In this document: positions 20,507-28,798 of the stretch, piece after piece
Position numbering within the stretch: the stretch's first letter is position 1
Layout: the number at the start of each line of letters is the position of its first letter
Source: Terriglobia bacterium
GTDB lineage: Bacteria > Acidobacteriota > Terriglobia > Bryobacterales > Bryobacteraceae
Length of the DNA: 64,000 nt
Assembly (NCBI GenBank): GCA_020073265.1
Contig: JAIQFN010000008.1
Coordinates: forward strand, 62,001-126,000
Direction: 5' to 3'
Notes under the pieces: generated by a model
Databases searched by the model: none
What the model was told of the DNA's origin: nothing
What the model saw: the letters and a program-made list of their open reading frames with translations, nothing else
Program-made: the position numbers and the translations under genes

Positions 20507-21748
20507 TCAGCCGGTGAATCTCTTAAAGATGAGGCAGCCATTGGTACCGCCGAAACCGAAGGAATTCGAGAGCGCATAATCGATCTTCATCTGGCGTGCC
20601 TGGTTGGGCACGTAATCGAGATCGCACTCCGGATCTGGGAACTCGTAGTTGATGGTGGGCGGCGCAACCTGGTCGCGCAACGCCAGCACCGTGATGCCCG
20701 CTTCCAACCCGCCCGCGCCGCCCAGCAGGTGGCCGGTCATGGATTTGGTGGAGCTCACCGCCAGCTTGTAGGCGTGTTCGCAGAAAGCACGCTTCAGAGC
20801 CATGGTCTCGATCTTGTCGCCGACGTCAGTGGAGGTGCCGTGCGCGTTGACGTAATCGATCTGATGTGGCTCGATACCGGCATCGCGCAGGGCCTGGCGC
20901 ATCACCCGGAACGCGCCGTCGCCGTCTTCGGACGGGCTGGTGATGTGGTGCGCATCGCCGCTCATGCCGTAGCCGACGATTTCCGCGAGAATGTTTGCAC
21001 CGCGCCGCCGCGCCTCCTCCAGCTCTTCCAGAACCAACATGCCGGCGCCTTCGCCAACCACAAAGCCGTCGCGCTGCGCGTCCCAGGGGCGTGAAGCTTT
21101 GCCCGGCTCGTCATTGCGATGCGAAAGCGCGCGCATGGCTGCGAATCCGCCGATGCTCATGGGCGTGATGGCCGCCTCGGCGCCGCCGCAGATCATCGCA
21201 TCCGCGTCGCCGCGCTGGATGATCTTGAACGAATCGCCTATGGAATGGCAGCTCGAGGTGCAGGCCGTGGCGGTGGCCGAGTTGGGTCCCTTGGCGCCGG
21301 TGCGGATGGAAACGTAGCCCGAGGCGAGATTGATGATGGTGGCCGGAATAAAAAACGGCGAGATGCGGCTGGGGCCTTTTTCGAGCAGTGTCTTGTGCTC
21401 CCGCTCGATCACTTCAAATCCGCCGATGCCGCTGCCGATGAACACGCCCACGCGCTCGGCGTTATGCGCATCGATTTTCAGGCCCGACTGAGCCATCGCA
21501 AATTCAGTCGCGGCGATGCCGAACTGAATGAACCGGCCCATTTTCTTGATTTCTTTACGCTCGATGTAGAGATTGGGATCGAAGCTCTTCACTTCGCCGG
21601 CGATGCGGCAACTGAAATCGGCGGCGTCGAACTGCTCGATCCGCGAGATCCCGTTCCGCCCTTCCCGGATGGCCTGCCAGGTCTCCTGGGTGCCGATCCC
21701 AAGCGGACTCACCAGTCCGACTCCACTTACTACAACTCGACGCGACAA
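20507..21748 (-). CDS. fabF: Beta-ketoacyl-ACP synthase II
   Basis: A 413-residue condensing enzyme elongating acyl-ACP with malonyl-ACP in type II fatty-acid synthesis. The nucleophile Cys163 is in ATACTSSCHS, and the catalytic histidines are in NAHGTSTDVGD and KSMTGHLLGGAGG. The C-terminal NSFGFGGTNGCLIFKRF block is complete. It follows acpP by 18 bases, the normal acpP-fabF order. Confidence 0.97.
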   Translation of the reverse strand: MSRRVVVSGVGLVSPLGIGTQETWQAIREGRNGISRIEQFDAADFSCRIAGEVKSFDPNLYIERKEIKKMGRFIQFGIAATEFAMAQSGLKIDAHNAERVGVFIGSGIGGFEVIEREHKTLLEKGPSRISPFFIPATIINLASGYVSIRTGAKGPNSATATACTSSCHSIGDSFKIIQRGDADAMICGGAEAAITPMSIGGFAAMRALSHRNDEPGKASRPWDAQRDGFVVGEGAGMLVLEELEEARRRGANILAEIVGYGMSGDAHHITSPSEDGDGAFRVMRQALRDAGIEPHQIDYVNAHGTSTDVGDKIETMALKRAFCEHAYKLAVSSTKSMTGHLLGGAGGLEAGITVLALRDQVAPPTINYEFPDPECDLDYVPNQARQMKIDYALSNSFGFGGTNGCLIFKRFTG

Positions 21749-21766
21749 ATGGTGGCTCCCCGCGGT

Positions 21767-22003
21767 TTACTTCTTCTTCTTGGCCTCAATGTAGTCGATA
21801 GCGTCTTTCACGGTAGCGATCTTCTCGGCGTCCTCGTCCGGTATGTCGATATCGAACGCCTCTTCAAATGCCATCACCAGCTCCACGATATCGAGCGAAT
21901 CCGCGCCAAGATCATCCACAAAGGAGGCCGAATTGTCCACCTGGGCCTCGTCCACGCCCAACTGCTCGACGATGATCTGCTTCACTCTCTGTTCAACCGA
22001 CAT
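21767..22003 (-). CDS. acpP: Acyl carrier protein
   Basis: A 78-residue acidic carrier protein. Ser36 in [12 protein letters not shown] is the phosphopantetheine attachment site. It carries growing acyl chains for FabF and other fatty-acid synthesis enzymes. ATG 22003 is chosen because a GGAGG Shine-Dalgarno lies just upstream and the in-frame extension to 22063 is unlike ACP. The protein ends in an unusual lysine run (AKKKK). It is the first gene of a seven-gene minus-strand operon driven by the promoter at 22035-22063. Confidence 0.97.
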   Translation of the reverse strand: MSVEQRVKQIIVEQLGVDEAQVDNSASFVDDLGADSLDIVELVMAFEEAFDIDIPDEDAEKIATVKDAIDYIEAKKKK

Positions 22004-22034
22004 GAATCCTCCAAGCTTGTCTACAAACTCATTG

Positions 22035-22063
22035 ATTCTAGCGATGCTGGCGGTTGGCCGCAA
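22035..22063 (-). promoter_or_regulatory. Candidate promoter of the acpP-fabF-etf operon
   Basis: On the minus strand TTGCGG (22063-22058) is separated by 17 bases from TAGAAT (22040-22035, five of six consensus bases). Transcription would start near 22028, giving a leader of about 25 bases that contains the GGAGG ribosome site of acpP. Confidence 0.5.
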
Positions 22064-22187
22064 GTCGCGCCATGCAGAGGGTCGCTATAGCACTGTGATT
22101 CACTGACTTGGGATGACTGGTTAGAATCAGATCAGTGCGATTTAGACTCTTTTTTCCTTCAGCAACGATTGTAGCAGAGGCTTTCCA

Positions 22188-22844
22188 GTGGCCCGGATAG
22201 TCTACCTGCACGGCTTCGCCAGCGGCCCTGGATCCAAGAAGGCGCGCTTCTTCCGGGAGCGATTCGCCGAACTGGGGATCGGGCTGGAGATTCCCGACCT
22301 GGCCGAGGGCGATTTCGCCGGCTTGACGGTCAGCGGGCAGCTCCGGGTGATCGAGCGGGCCAGCCGCGGCGAGCCGGTTACGCTGATGGGTTCCAGCATG
22401 GGGGGCTATCTGGCGGCGCTCTATGCGGCGCGGCACCCGGAAGTCGACCAAGTGGTGCTGATGGCGCCGGCGTTCTGTTTTCTCAAGCGCTGGCAGGAGA
22501 CGCTGGGTCCGGCCAACATGGAGAAGTGGCGCACATCGGGATCGCTGGAGGTGTTTCATTACGGCGAGGGGCGCGCGGTGCCGGTCGGCTACCAGTTGAT
22601 CGAAGATGCGCAGCCGTACGAGGATTATCCGGCCGCTTCCCAGCCGGTTCTGATCTTCCACGGGCAGAACGACACGGTGGTGCCCCCGGAGTACTCGGTG
22701 GAATTCGCGCGCCGGCATCCTCGGGCGACGCTACGCCTGATGAACTCCGACCACGAACTGCTCAACGTGCTGGACGACATGTGGATGGAGACTGAGGCAT
22801 TCCTGTTTGGCGGTCAGAGGACCGGCCGCTCGACGCCCGCGTAG
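22188..22844 (+). CDS. YqiA/YcfP-family alpha/beta-hydrolase (probable esterase)
   Basis: A 218-residue serine hydrolase. YLHGFASGPGSKKARF is the oxyanion region, GSSMGG contains the nucleophilic Ser (about residue 67), the Asp is in GQNDTVVP and the His in SDHELL. There is no signal peptide, so it is cytoplasmic. It starts at GTG 22188 with AGAGG upstream. E. coli YqiA hydrolyses short palmitoyl-CoA-like or p-nitrophenyl esters; the natural substrate is unknown. It is divergent from acpP. Confidence 0.85.
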   Translation: MARIVYLHGFASGPGSKKARFFRERFAELGIGLEIPDLAEGDFAGLTVSGQLRVIERASRGEPVTLMGSSMGGYLAALYAARHPEVDQVVLMAPAFCFLKRWQETLGPANMEKWRTSGSLEVFHYGEGRAVPVGYQLIEDAQPYEDYPAASQPVLIFHGQNDTVVPPEYSVEFARRHPRATLRLMNSDHELLNVLDDMWMETEAFLFGGQRTGRSTPA

Positions 22845-22914
22845 ATCTCGCGTGAGCCGCACCTTGCCCAGAGCGGCGGAAGCTTATACGATCGATACTA
22901 TCGCGTAGGATCGC

Positions 22915-24486
22915 ATGCCGGAGGGCACATCGACAGGGCGCTGGCGGCAACTGGAGGACATTCTCTCCAGCTCCTGGCGGATGCCCGCGGATCAGCGGGA
23001 AGCGTACTGGGCACGGTGTGCGGCCGGAGACGAGGCGCTGTTACGAGAATTGCGTGAGTTGTCGGCTGCGAAAGAACGCGCCGACCGATGGAGCGGAGCC
23101 AGCGCCGCCGAGGCCGCGGAAGCGCCTCCGCGCCGCATCGGTCCCTACGAACTGGAGCACTTGATCGGCCGGGGCGGCATGGGCGCGGTGTATCTGGCGC
23201 ACCGCGCCTACGGCGAGTTCGATCAGCGGATCGCGCTGAAGTTGATCGGTCTGCCGTTCGAAATCGAGCCCTTTCGCGAGCTCTTCCGCCGCGAGCGCCA
23301 GATCCTGGGCGGTCTCAGCCATCCCAACATCGCGCGCCTGCTCGACGGCGGCACCACCGACGACGGCGAGCTGTACCTTGCGATGGAATACATCGACGGC
23401 GTCGCCATCGACAGGTACGCGCAGGGCCGGAGCCTGTCCGAGCGTCTTGGCTTGTTCGCGGATGTGTGCGCGGGCGTCGAATACGCGCACCAGCGTCTGG
23501 TGGTCCATCGCGACATCAAGCCTTCCAACATTCTGGTCAACGAGCAAGGTGTGCCGAAACTGCTGGATTTCGGTTCCGCTAAACTGCTCGCGGGCGCTGA
23601 AGTCACGCGGACCGGCTTCGGCATGATCACGGTCGCGTACGCCAGTCCGGAGCAGTTGCGCGGGGAGGCGGCATCCACCTTGAGCGACGTGTTTGCTCTG
23701 GGCGTGCTGTTGTTCGAACTGGTGGCCGGGCGCGGGGCCTTCGGCGGCGACCTTACGTCCCGATTGGCGGACCTTAAAGAGCATCGCGACACCCCGGACC
23801 TGCCGGAACGGCAGCCGGGTGACCTGGACCGCGTGGCGCGCAAGGCGCTGGCGTTCGACCCAGCTCAGCGCTATTCCTCGGCCGGGCAGCTCGCCGAGGA
23901 CGTGCGCCGATTCCAGGCCGGCGAGCCGGTGGCCGCGCATCCTCCGTCCTTGGCCTACCGAGCCGGAAGATTTGTCCGGCGGCACATGATCGGAGTCGCC
24001 GTCGCGGTCCTGATCATTCTCTTGATGGCGACAACGTCCGGCGCATTGCTGCAATACATCCAGACTTCGAATCCCATTCATCGCGAGTATCTGGAGGAAG
24101 CCGTCCGATTGGGACGCATCTATCCGATGGAAGTGGACAGCCTGGCGCGCTCGGCGTCGCTGCAGGCCTTGGCTGAATCGTATCTCGCCGCACCCGGAAG
24201 CGCCGAAGAGCACTATCGCCAGGCCTACCCGCTGATTCAGGAGGCCTTGACACTGGACCGCGCCGACCCTTCCCATGGATCTCAGCTTCTGCTCAGCCTC
24301 GAATCCTCGGGCCGTATCAATCGCTTCCTGGGCCACTACGACCAGGACGAAGCGGCCCAGCGCGAAGCCTACCAATTGACCATTCGGCTGGCAGGGCCGG
24401 ACCACGTAGCCACGTCGAATAAGCGCGCCATCTGGGCCATCAGCCTCACCGCGATTCGCGCGCCAGGCTGTCGGCGATGGCTTTGA
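22915..24486 (+). CDS. Membrane-anchored Ser/Thr protein kinase with rearranged C-terminus
   Basis: A 523-residue bacterial Hanks-type kinase. The glycine loop is IGRGGMGAVYLA (84-95), ATP lysine Lys109, catalytic HRDIKPSN with Asp200, and DFG Asp218; APE-like SPEQL follows. One transmembrane helix lies at about 358-380 and a helical, TPR-like external region follows. Relatives from Acidobacteriota usually carry several more TPRs. Here the TPR region stops abruptly, and the last ~14-20 residues (KRAIWAISLTAIRAPGCRRWL) are encoded by the antisense of an ECF sigma gene fragment (24446-24598). The kinase is probably intact as an enzyme but its sensor part looks cut by a rearrangement. Confidence 0.88.
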   Translation: MPEGTSTGRWRQLEDILSSSWRMPADQREAYWARCAAGDEALLRELRELSAAKERADRWSGASAAEAAEAPPRRIGPYELEHLIGRGGMGAVYLAHRAYGEFDQRIALKLIGLPFEIEPFRELFRRERQILGGLSHPNIARLLDGGTTDDGELYLAMEYIDGVAIDRYAQGRSLSERLGLFADVCAGVEYAHQRLVVHRDIKPSNILVNEQGVPKLLDFGSAKLLAGAEVTRTGFGMITVAYASPEQLRGEAASTLSDVFALGVLLFELVAGRGAFGGDLTSRLADLKEHRDTPDLPERQPGDLDRVARKALAFDPAQRYSSAGQLAEDVRRFQAGEPVAAHPPSLAYRAGRFVRRHMIGVAVAVLIILLMATTSGALLQYIQTSNPIHREYLEEAVRLGRIYPMEVDSLARSASLQALAESYLAAPGSAEEHYRQAYPLIQEALTLDRADPSHGSQLLLSLESSGRINRFLGHYDQDEAAQREAYQLTIRLAGPDHVATSNKRAIWAISLTAIRAPGCRRWL

Positions 24487-24598
24487 GGCGCGGATACACC
24501 AGCGGCATCAATTGCTCGAGGGCTTTCTTCTCGCCCTCGCGCCACCGGCGCAGTAGAACTGTAATGTCTCCCTCGGACACCTTTCCATGATGAGGCAT
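24446..24598 (-). pseudogene. 5' fragment of an ECF-type RNA polymerase sigma factor gene
   Basis: ATG 24598 to TGA 24446-24448 encodes 50 residues. The part EGDITVLLRRWREGEKKALEQLMPLVYPRLKAIA matches the N-terminal region 2 of the ECF-like sigma factors that accompany TPR-linked Ser/Thr kinases in Acidobacteriota. Regions 2.2-4 are missing. The fragment is convergent with, and overlaps, the truncated kinase gene, so it appears to mark a deletion/inversion junction. Confidence 0.7.
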
Positions 24599-24698
24599 TG
24601 TGCTCTGCGTTTGCGCACCCACTGGTAGAGCGCGATGCTGGTTCCACTGAGTTCAAATCACGAGCTTGGTCAACATGTTGGACGACGTTCTGTCGGCG

Positions 24699-25274
24699 TC
24701 AGGACGCGGGGAGATCGACGCGGTCGTAGATGCGCGCGATGGGAAGGGAAACGCCGATCGAGTCGAGCTTCAGTTCGTCCTCCAGCCGTCGATAGTCGCG
24801 CAGAGTCCAGCTGCCATCGCCGCCCCGAGTGTACTGCTCGATCAGAACCCGGTCTTGCTCAACGAGAACGTATTCCTTCAGCGACTCGATGCCGCGATGG
24901 TGCTGGAACTTGACTCCGCGGTCGTACTGCTCGGTGCTGGGAGAGAGGATTTCGAAGATCACGGCCGGATTGAGAAGGATGTCCTGGCGTTCGTCGGCAA
25001 GCTTTGGCTTTCCGCAAACGATTGTGACGTCCGGATAGACATACATTCGACTGGCGACGCGGACGCGAAAATCGGATGGCAAAACCTCGCATCCTCTTTC
25101 GCGAAGAGACGGTTGCAATTCGTTGTACAAATTCAACTGGAGCCGTGCGTGGGCCAAGGAGGCTCCGGACATGGCCCACATCTCACCGTCAACGAACTCG
25201 CTGCGCACCTCGGCGGCGCGGTCCAACGCCAGATACTGTTCTTCCGTGACCTTAGTAACCGGATTCGAGGCCAT
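24699..25274 (-). CDS. Uma2 family putative endonuclease
   Basis: A 191-residue protein of the Uma2/DUF820 family, with a PD-(D/E)XK nuclease fold. EEQYLALDRAAEVRSEFVDGEMWAMSG, VYPDVTIVCGKPK (catalytic Asp region), PAVIFEILSPSTEQYDRGVKFQHHRGIESLKEYVLVEQDRVLIEQYTR are typical, including the E-I-L-S-P motif. These are often multicopy in Acidobacteriota, cyanobacteria and Chloroflexota and their role is not established. It stands alone next to the rearranged kinase/sigma junction. Confidence 0.87.
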   Translation of the reverse strand: MASNPVTKVTEEQYLALDRAAEVRSEFVDGEMWAMSGASLAHARLQLNLYNELQPSLRERGCEVLPSDFRVRVASRMYVYPDVTIVCGKPKLADERQDILLNPAVIFEILSPSTEQYDRGVKFQHHRGIESLKEYVLVEQDRVLIEQYTRGGDGSWTLRDYRRLEDELKLDSIGVSLPIARIYDRVDLPAS

Positions 25275-25340
25275 TGGACACCTGCACGCAGTGTAGCATC
25301 CACGGGCTCATTGAGTACGTGAACTGTTACCCTCTAGAGC

Positions 25341-26582
25341 ATGCGAGCCGCGGCATTTCTGGCTATCGCGAGTGCCGCGATCCCAGCCGCGGCCTTCGGG
25401 CAAATTCCACCCTCTGAAGCGTTGTCGGCAACGGATTCGCGTCTCTTCCACCAGGAACTGCAGCGCGTGGAGGGCCAGCTCGAAACCGCCGGCGACAAGT
25501 GCACCGTCATGTATGCTCTGGCCCGGACGTGGGCGAGCGGCGGGCAGTATCGCGAGGCTCTGGAGACACTCAAGAAAGTCGCAGCCTTGCGCGTCGGGCT
25601 GGATCCATCCAGGGACGAATTCTTTGCAAAACTGCGGGGGACCAATGAGTTCGAGCAGCTCCTGAAGCAGATCCGCGAGGACAACCCGCCAGTGTTTACC
25701 AGCCATCTCGCCTTCACCATTCCAGAGGCTGATCTCTTCCCTGAAGGAATCGCCTACGATCCAGTTAGAAACCAGTTCTTCCTGGGAAGCACATTCAAGC
25801 ACAAAATCATCCGCTGTACTCGCGCGGGCGTTTGCCGGCCGCTGGTGAAGGACGCACAAGACGGCCTGGACCAAGTGCTGGGGCTGAAGGTCGATCCGAA
25901 GGACGGAACCGTATGGGCCGCCAGTAACCGGGACGCCGAGTCCGGCCTGTTTCACTACACGGTTCCGTCCGGCAACCTGATGGGCAAGTACACTCTCAGC
26001 CGCCGATCAGGCCGACACTTGTTCAACGACCTGGCGATCAACTCAAGCGGCGATGTGTTCGTCACAGACACGCAGGCAGGGACCGTTTACTGGGTTTCGC
26101 GCGCGACGGACCATCTTGAAGTGTTCGATCCGCGCTTGAAGGTCACCGCCGCCAACGGCATCGCGATATCCTCCGACGGCCGTAAGCTGTACGTGGCCGG
26201 CTTTCCCGACGGGATCACGGTGGTCGATCTCGCGGCCAGATCTTTTCGCGCGATGGAGCACCCGGCCGGCCTTTGTCTTGCGACTATCGACGGCCTCGCG
26301 TTTTCGAACGGCGACCTGATCGCGATTCAAAACGGAATCATGGCGAATCGAGTGGTTCGCTATCGCCTGAGTCGCAACCTAAACGCAATCGAAGGGTTTG
26401 ACGTTCTCGAACGCGGCAATCCACTGTTCGATGGAATCACAACGGGCGCAGCCGGCAACGGCAAGTTCTACTTCATGGCGAACACACAACTCGACAAGGT
26501 TGTAGATGGCAAGATCACGCCCGGCGTAAAACTGAATCCGATAAAAATCCTGGAGACGCCCCTGCCTACTGCTCGACGCTGA
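25341..26582 (+). CDS. Secreted SMP-30/NHL-like beta-propeller protein
   Basis: A 413-residue protein with a signal peptide (MRAAAFLAIASAAIPAAAFG). Residues about 25-115 are helical and TPR-like (ALARTWASGGQYREALETLKKVAAL). The rest resembles a gluconolactonase/SMP-30 propeller: FPEGIAYDPVRNQFFLGST, LNDLAINSSGDVFVTDTQAGTVYWV-like blades and ANGIAISSDGRKLYVAGF. Metal-ligand identity with true lactonases is not clear, so it may be only a structural relative. It is convergent with the next gene and overlaps it by 17 bases. Confidence 0.72.
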   Translation: MRAAAFLAIASAAIPAAAFGQIPPSEALSATDSRLFHQELQRVEGQLETAGDKCTVMYALARTWASGGQYREALETLKKVAALRVGLDPSRDEFFAKLRGTNEFEQLLKQIREDNPPVFTSHLAFTIPEADLFPEGIAYDPVRNQFFLGSTFKHKIIRCTRAGVCRPLVKDAQDGLDQVLGLKVDPKDGTVWAASNRDAESGLFHYTVPSGNLMGKYTLSRRSGRHLFNDLAINSSGDVFVTDTQAGTVYWVSRATDHLEVFDPRLKVTAANGIAISSDGRKLYVAGFPDGITVVDLAARSFRAMEHPAGLCLATIDGLAFSNGDLIAIQNGIMANRVVRYRLSRNLNAIEGFDVLERGNPLFDGITTGAAGNGKFYFMANTQLDKVVDGKITPGVKLNPIKILETPLPTARR

Positions 26583-27714
26583 CCCACGCCTGCTTCTGCG
26601 CGCTCTCCGCCACTTTCTCCAACAGACGCATCCCGACCAGCCCGTCGGCGAAGGTCGGATACTCAACCGGCGCCGCCGCATCCGCCACCCTGGCATAGAA
26701 CCGCTTGAACACCTGCTTGTGCGTGTCGTCGTAGCCTTCGCTGTGCCCGCCCGGCAGGTCGGCAAAACGGGCCGCCTCCGGATACATCAGCGAAGGATCC
26801 TTCACCAGCACCCGGTTGGGCTCGTCGCGCCGGCCGATCCACAACTCGTCGGGCCGCTCCTGATTCCACGACACGCCCGCTTTCGTTCCATAGATGTCGA
26901 AGGTGAACATGTTCTTCCGGCCCGCCGACATCTGGCTCACCGTAAACACGCCGCGCGCGCGGTCGCCGAGCCGCAGCAACACCGATCCGAAATCCTCGGT
27001 ATCGATTGGCGTCGATTCATAATCCTTTGGTTGAAGCTGCTTGCCCGCGAAGGTCTCCACCGACCCCTTCGGCCGTTTGCGGGTCTTATGAAAAGTCGCG
27101 AGATCCGCGCACAGCGCCGTGATCCCGAGGCCGGTCAAATGTTGAACCATGTCCATCCAGTGCGATCCCAGATCGCCCACCACGCGCAGCGTCCCGTTCG
27201 CCGCTGAATCGATGCGCCAGTTCCAGTCGGTGTCCCACAGCAGCCAATCCTGCGAGTAGGTCCCCTGCACGATCAGGATCTCCCCCAGATCCCCGCGCTG
27301 GATCATGCGCCGGATCTGCTGCACCACGGGGTAGTAACGCAGATTATGTTGAAGGCAATTCGCCAGGCCGGTCCGGGCGGCCAGATCCACCAGGTCGCGC
27401 GCCTCCGCCACCGAGATTGTGAAAGGTTTTTCACAGAGTACGTGTTTGCCGGCTTCGAGCGCCGCCCGGCACATGGGATGATGCAGCGCGTTCGGGGTGA
27501 GCACGTGAACCGCCCGGATGGTCCGGTCTGCGAGGAGCGCGCGGTAATCCCCGGAGGCTCGATCCACTCCAATGCTCTGCGCGAACTGCCGCGCCTTCTC
27601 CTCGCTCGAGCCGGCCACGGCCGCGATTTCCACGTGGCCCAGCCGCCGGACGTTCTCGGCGTGCACCTTGCCCATGAAACCGGTGCCGATGATGGCGATC
27701 TTCATTTTTTCCAT
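26566..27714 (-). CDS. Gfo/Idh/MocA family NAD(P)-dependent oxidoreductase
   Basis: A 382-residue sugar or inositol-type dehydrogenase. The Rossmann start is IAIIGTGFMGKVHAENVRRLG, the signature EKPF appears in LEAGKHVLCEKPFTISVAEA, and the C-terminal alpha/beta substrate domain (about 130-360) includes GDLGSHWMDMVQHLTG with the usual active-site His. An in-frame ATG at 27705 is an alternative start with a GGA close upstream. The substrate is unknown. The protein ends with a conserved QxLLEAVxxSAxxxxWV-like tail (LLEKVAESAQKQAWV). Confidence 0.9.
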   Translation of the reverse strand: MEKMKIAIIGTGFMGKVHAENVRRLGHVEIAAVAGSSEEKARQFAQSIGVDRASGDYRALLADRTIRAVHVLTPNALHHPMCRAALEAGKHVLCEKPFTISVAEARDLVDLAARTGLANCLQHNLRYYPVVQQIRRMIQRGDLGEILIVQGTYSQDWLLWDTDWNWRIDSAANGTLRVVGDLGSHWMDMVQHLTGLGITALCADLATFHKTRKRPKGSVETFAGKQLQPKDYESTPIDTEDFGSVLLRLGDRARGVFTVSQMSAGRKNMFTFDIYGTKAGVSWNQERPDELWIGRRDEPNRVLVKDPSLMYPEAARFADLPGGHSEGYDDTHKQVFKRFYARVADAAAPVEYPTFADGLVGMRLLEKVAESAQKQAWVSVEQ

Positions 27715-27776
27715 AAGGTAGTCGATGGTTCGCGTCGATAGTATCTCTGGAACTGATAAACTGAGATTGTACCGGA

Positions 27777-28106
27777 ATGGTAGTCAAGATCAGACTTCGG
27801 ACGGGACCGAGAGTGCGGCACAAGCGGCGCAAGAACCAGCATCTCGCTCTCGCGCTGGCTGCCTTGATCACGCCCGCCACGGTGATGGCGTCCGTGCTGG
27901 CCTTGTGGAGACTGGCGGCCGACCTTAAGTTCACCAGCGCTTTTCCGATCACCGACGGCCTGTTCTCCCATTGGCAGACCTGGTTGGTCGCCACCTTCGT
28001 GCTCCAGGGCGGAGCAATCCTGCTCAACCGCTATGGAAAAACGGAAATTGTGTTCCGCAATACGGTAGAAGCGCCCGAACAAAAGCTCGTCGATACCGGA
28101 CGCTGA
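27777..28106 (+). CDS. Small membrane protein, paralog of the gene at 28377
   Basis: A 109-residue protein with a very basic N-terminus (RLRTGPRVRHKRRKNQ) and two hydrophobic segments (about 22-48 and 68-85). The block PATVMASVLALWRLAADL, then FTSAFPITDGLFSHWQTW, closely parallels PASMLALVFALWRFSSDI and WTEAFPIPDGFFSHWQVW in the next gene. No known family is recognised. A conserved interhelical AFPI-DG-FSHWQ motif suggests a shared function. Confidence 0.55.
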   Translation: MVVKIRLRTGPRVRHKRRKNQHLALALAALITPATVMASVLALWRLAADLKFTSAFPITDGLFSHWQTWLVATFVLQGGAILLNRYGKTEIVFRNTVEAPEQKLVDTGR

Positions 28107-28376
28107 ATTTTCGCTGCGCATTCCGGAACAATCGCAAATCAGTAGTAACAGTACTCTCGATCTGTGGCGATCAGCCACACACCGTGCGCTTCCAGACCGC
28201 AGTGCGTTTCTTGCCGAATCCAAACGTCGCCGCCAATCGTAAGCATTGATGGAACCAGCGGCACGCACGCATTCCCGAAACTTTGGCCGGTCTCGTGCAT
28301 CTACCGCTGTGGAGGCTGTCTCGCGGTGCAGGCATGCGCGCCTGCGTTTCTCGGGCAACCTCTTGGAGGACGTCGG

Positions 28377-28757
28377 ATGTCGGTAACGAGAATCGCAGAA
28401 ACGTTGCAACCTGCTTCGGTGCGGGCGGCCACGCTGGTCGTAGAAACAGGTTCAACTTTCGCGGGCAAGATGCAAGCAATGCTTGAACAAGCCGTCAGCA
28501 GTACGCGCGCCGCGGTCCTCGACGACCAACTCCCCAACGTTCTTGTTGCGCTGCTTACACCCGCATCGATGCTCGCTCTGGTGTTCGCGTTGTGGCGCTT
28601 CAGCTCCGACATCGGATGGACCGAGGCTTTCCCGATTCCAGACGGATTCTTCTCCCACTGGCAGGTTTGGATTGCGCTCGCGGCCGGACTCCGGTTTGCC
28701 GCATCGTCGCTCCAGCGCAGAGCGAGCGCCGATTCGAAAACTTCTCAGGAAAACTAA
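28377..28757 (+). CDS. Small membrane protein, paralog of the gene at 27777
   Basis: A 126-residue protein. ATG 28377 is chosen for its GGAGG Shine-Dalgarno eight bases upstream; the longer frame from 28164 is unlike a protein. Helices at about 58-76 and 94-112 flank the shared AFPIPDGFFSHWQVW motif, preceded by a helical region of about 55 residues (KMQAMLEQAVSSTRAAVLDDQ) not found in the paralog. The 270 bases before it hold no gene; they contain two perfect six-base-pair hairpins, TGTGGC/GCCACA at 28163-28179 and GCAGGC/GCCTGC at 28328-28345. Function unknown. Confidence 0.6.
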   Translation: MSVTRIAETLQPASVRAATLVVETGSTFAGKMQAMLEQAVSSTRAAVLDDQLPNVLVALLTPASMLALVFALWRFSSDIGWTEAFPIPDGFFSHWQVWIALAAGLRFAASSLQRRASADSKTSQEN

Positions 28758-28798
28758 CCGTCGTTCTGATATTCTGAGTTTAGGCGGGCGCTCTCCGA

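Noticed and set aside
15475-22092. Shared 13-mer GGTCGCTATAGCA at 15475-15487 and 22080-22092 upstream of the TA locus and acpP
   Set aside because: Repeats of 13 bases are expected by chance in 64 kb (tens of pairs), so the shared palindrome GCTATAGC is not evidence of a common operator.
24699-25274. Uma2 gene as part of a mobile element
   Set aside because: No transposase, inverted repeats or target duplication could be seen. Uma2 genes are commonly free-standing.
28107-28376. Hairpins TGTGGC/GCCACA and GCAGGC/GCCTGC as terminators
   Set aside because: Neither is followed by a T-run, and their 6-bp stems are weak evidence in GC-rich DNA.
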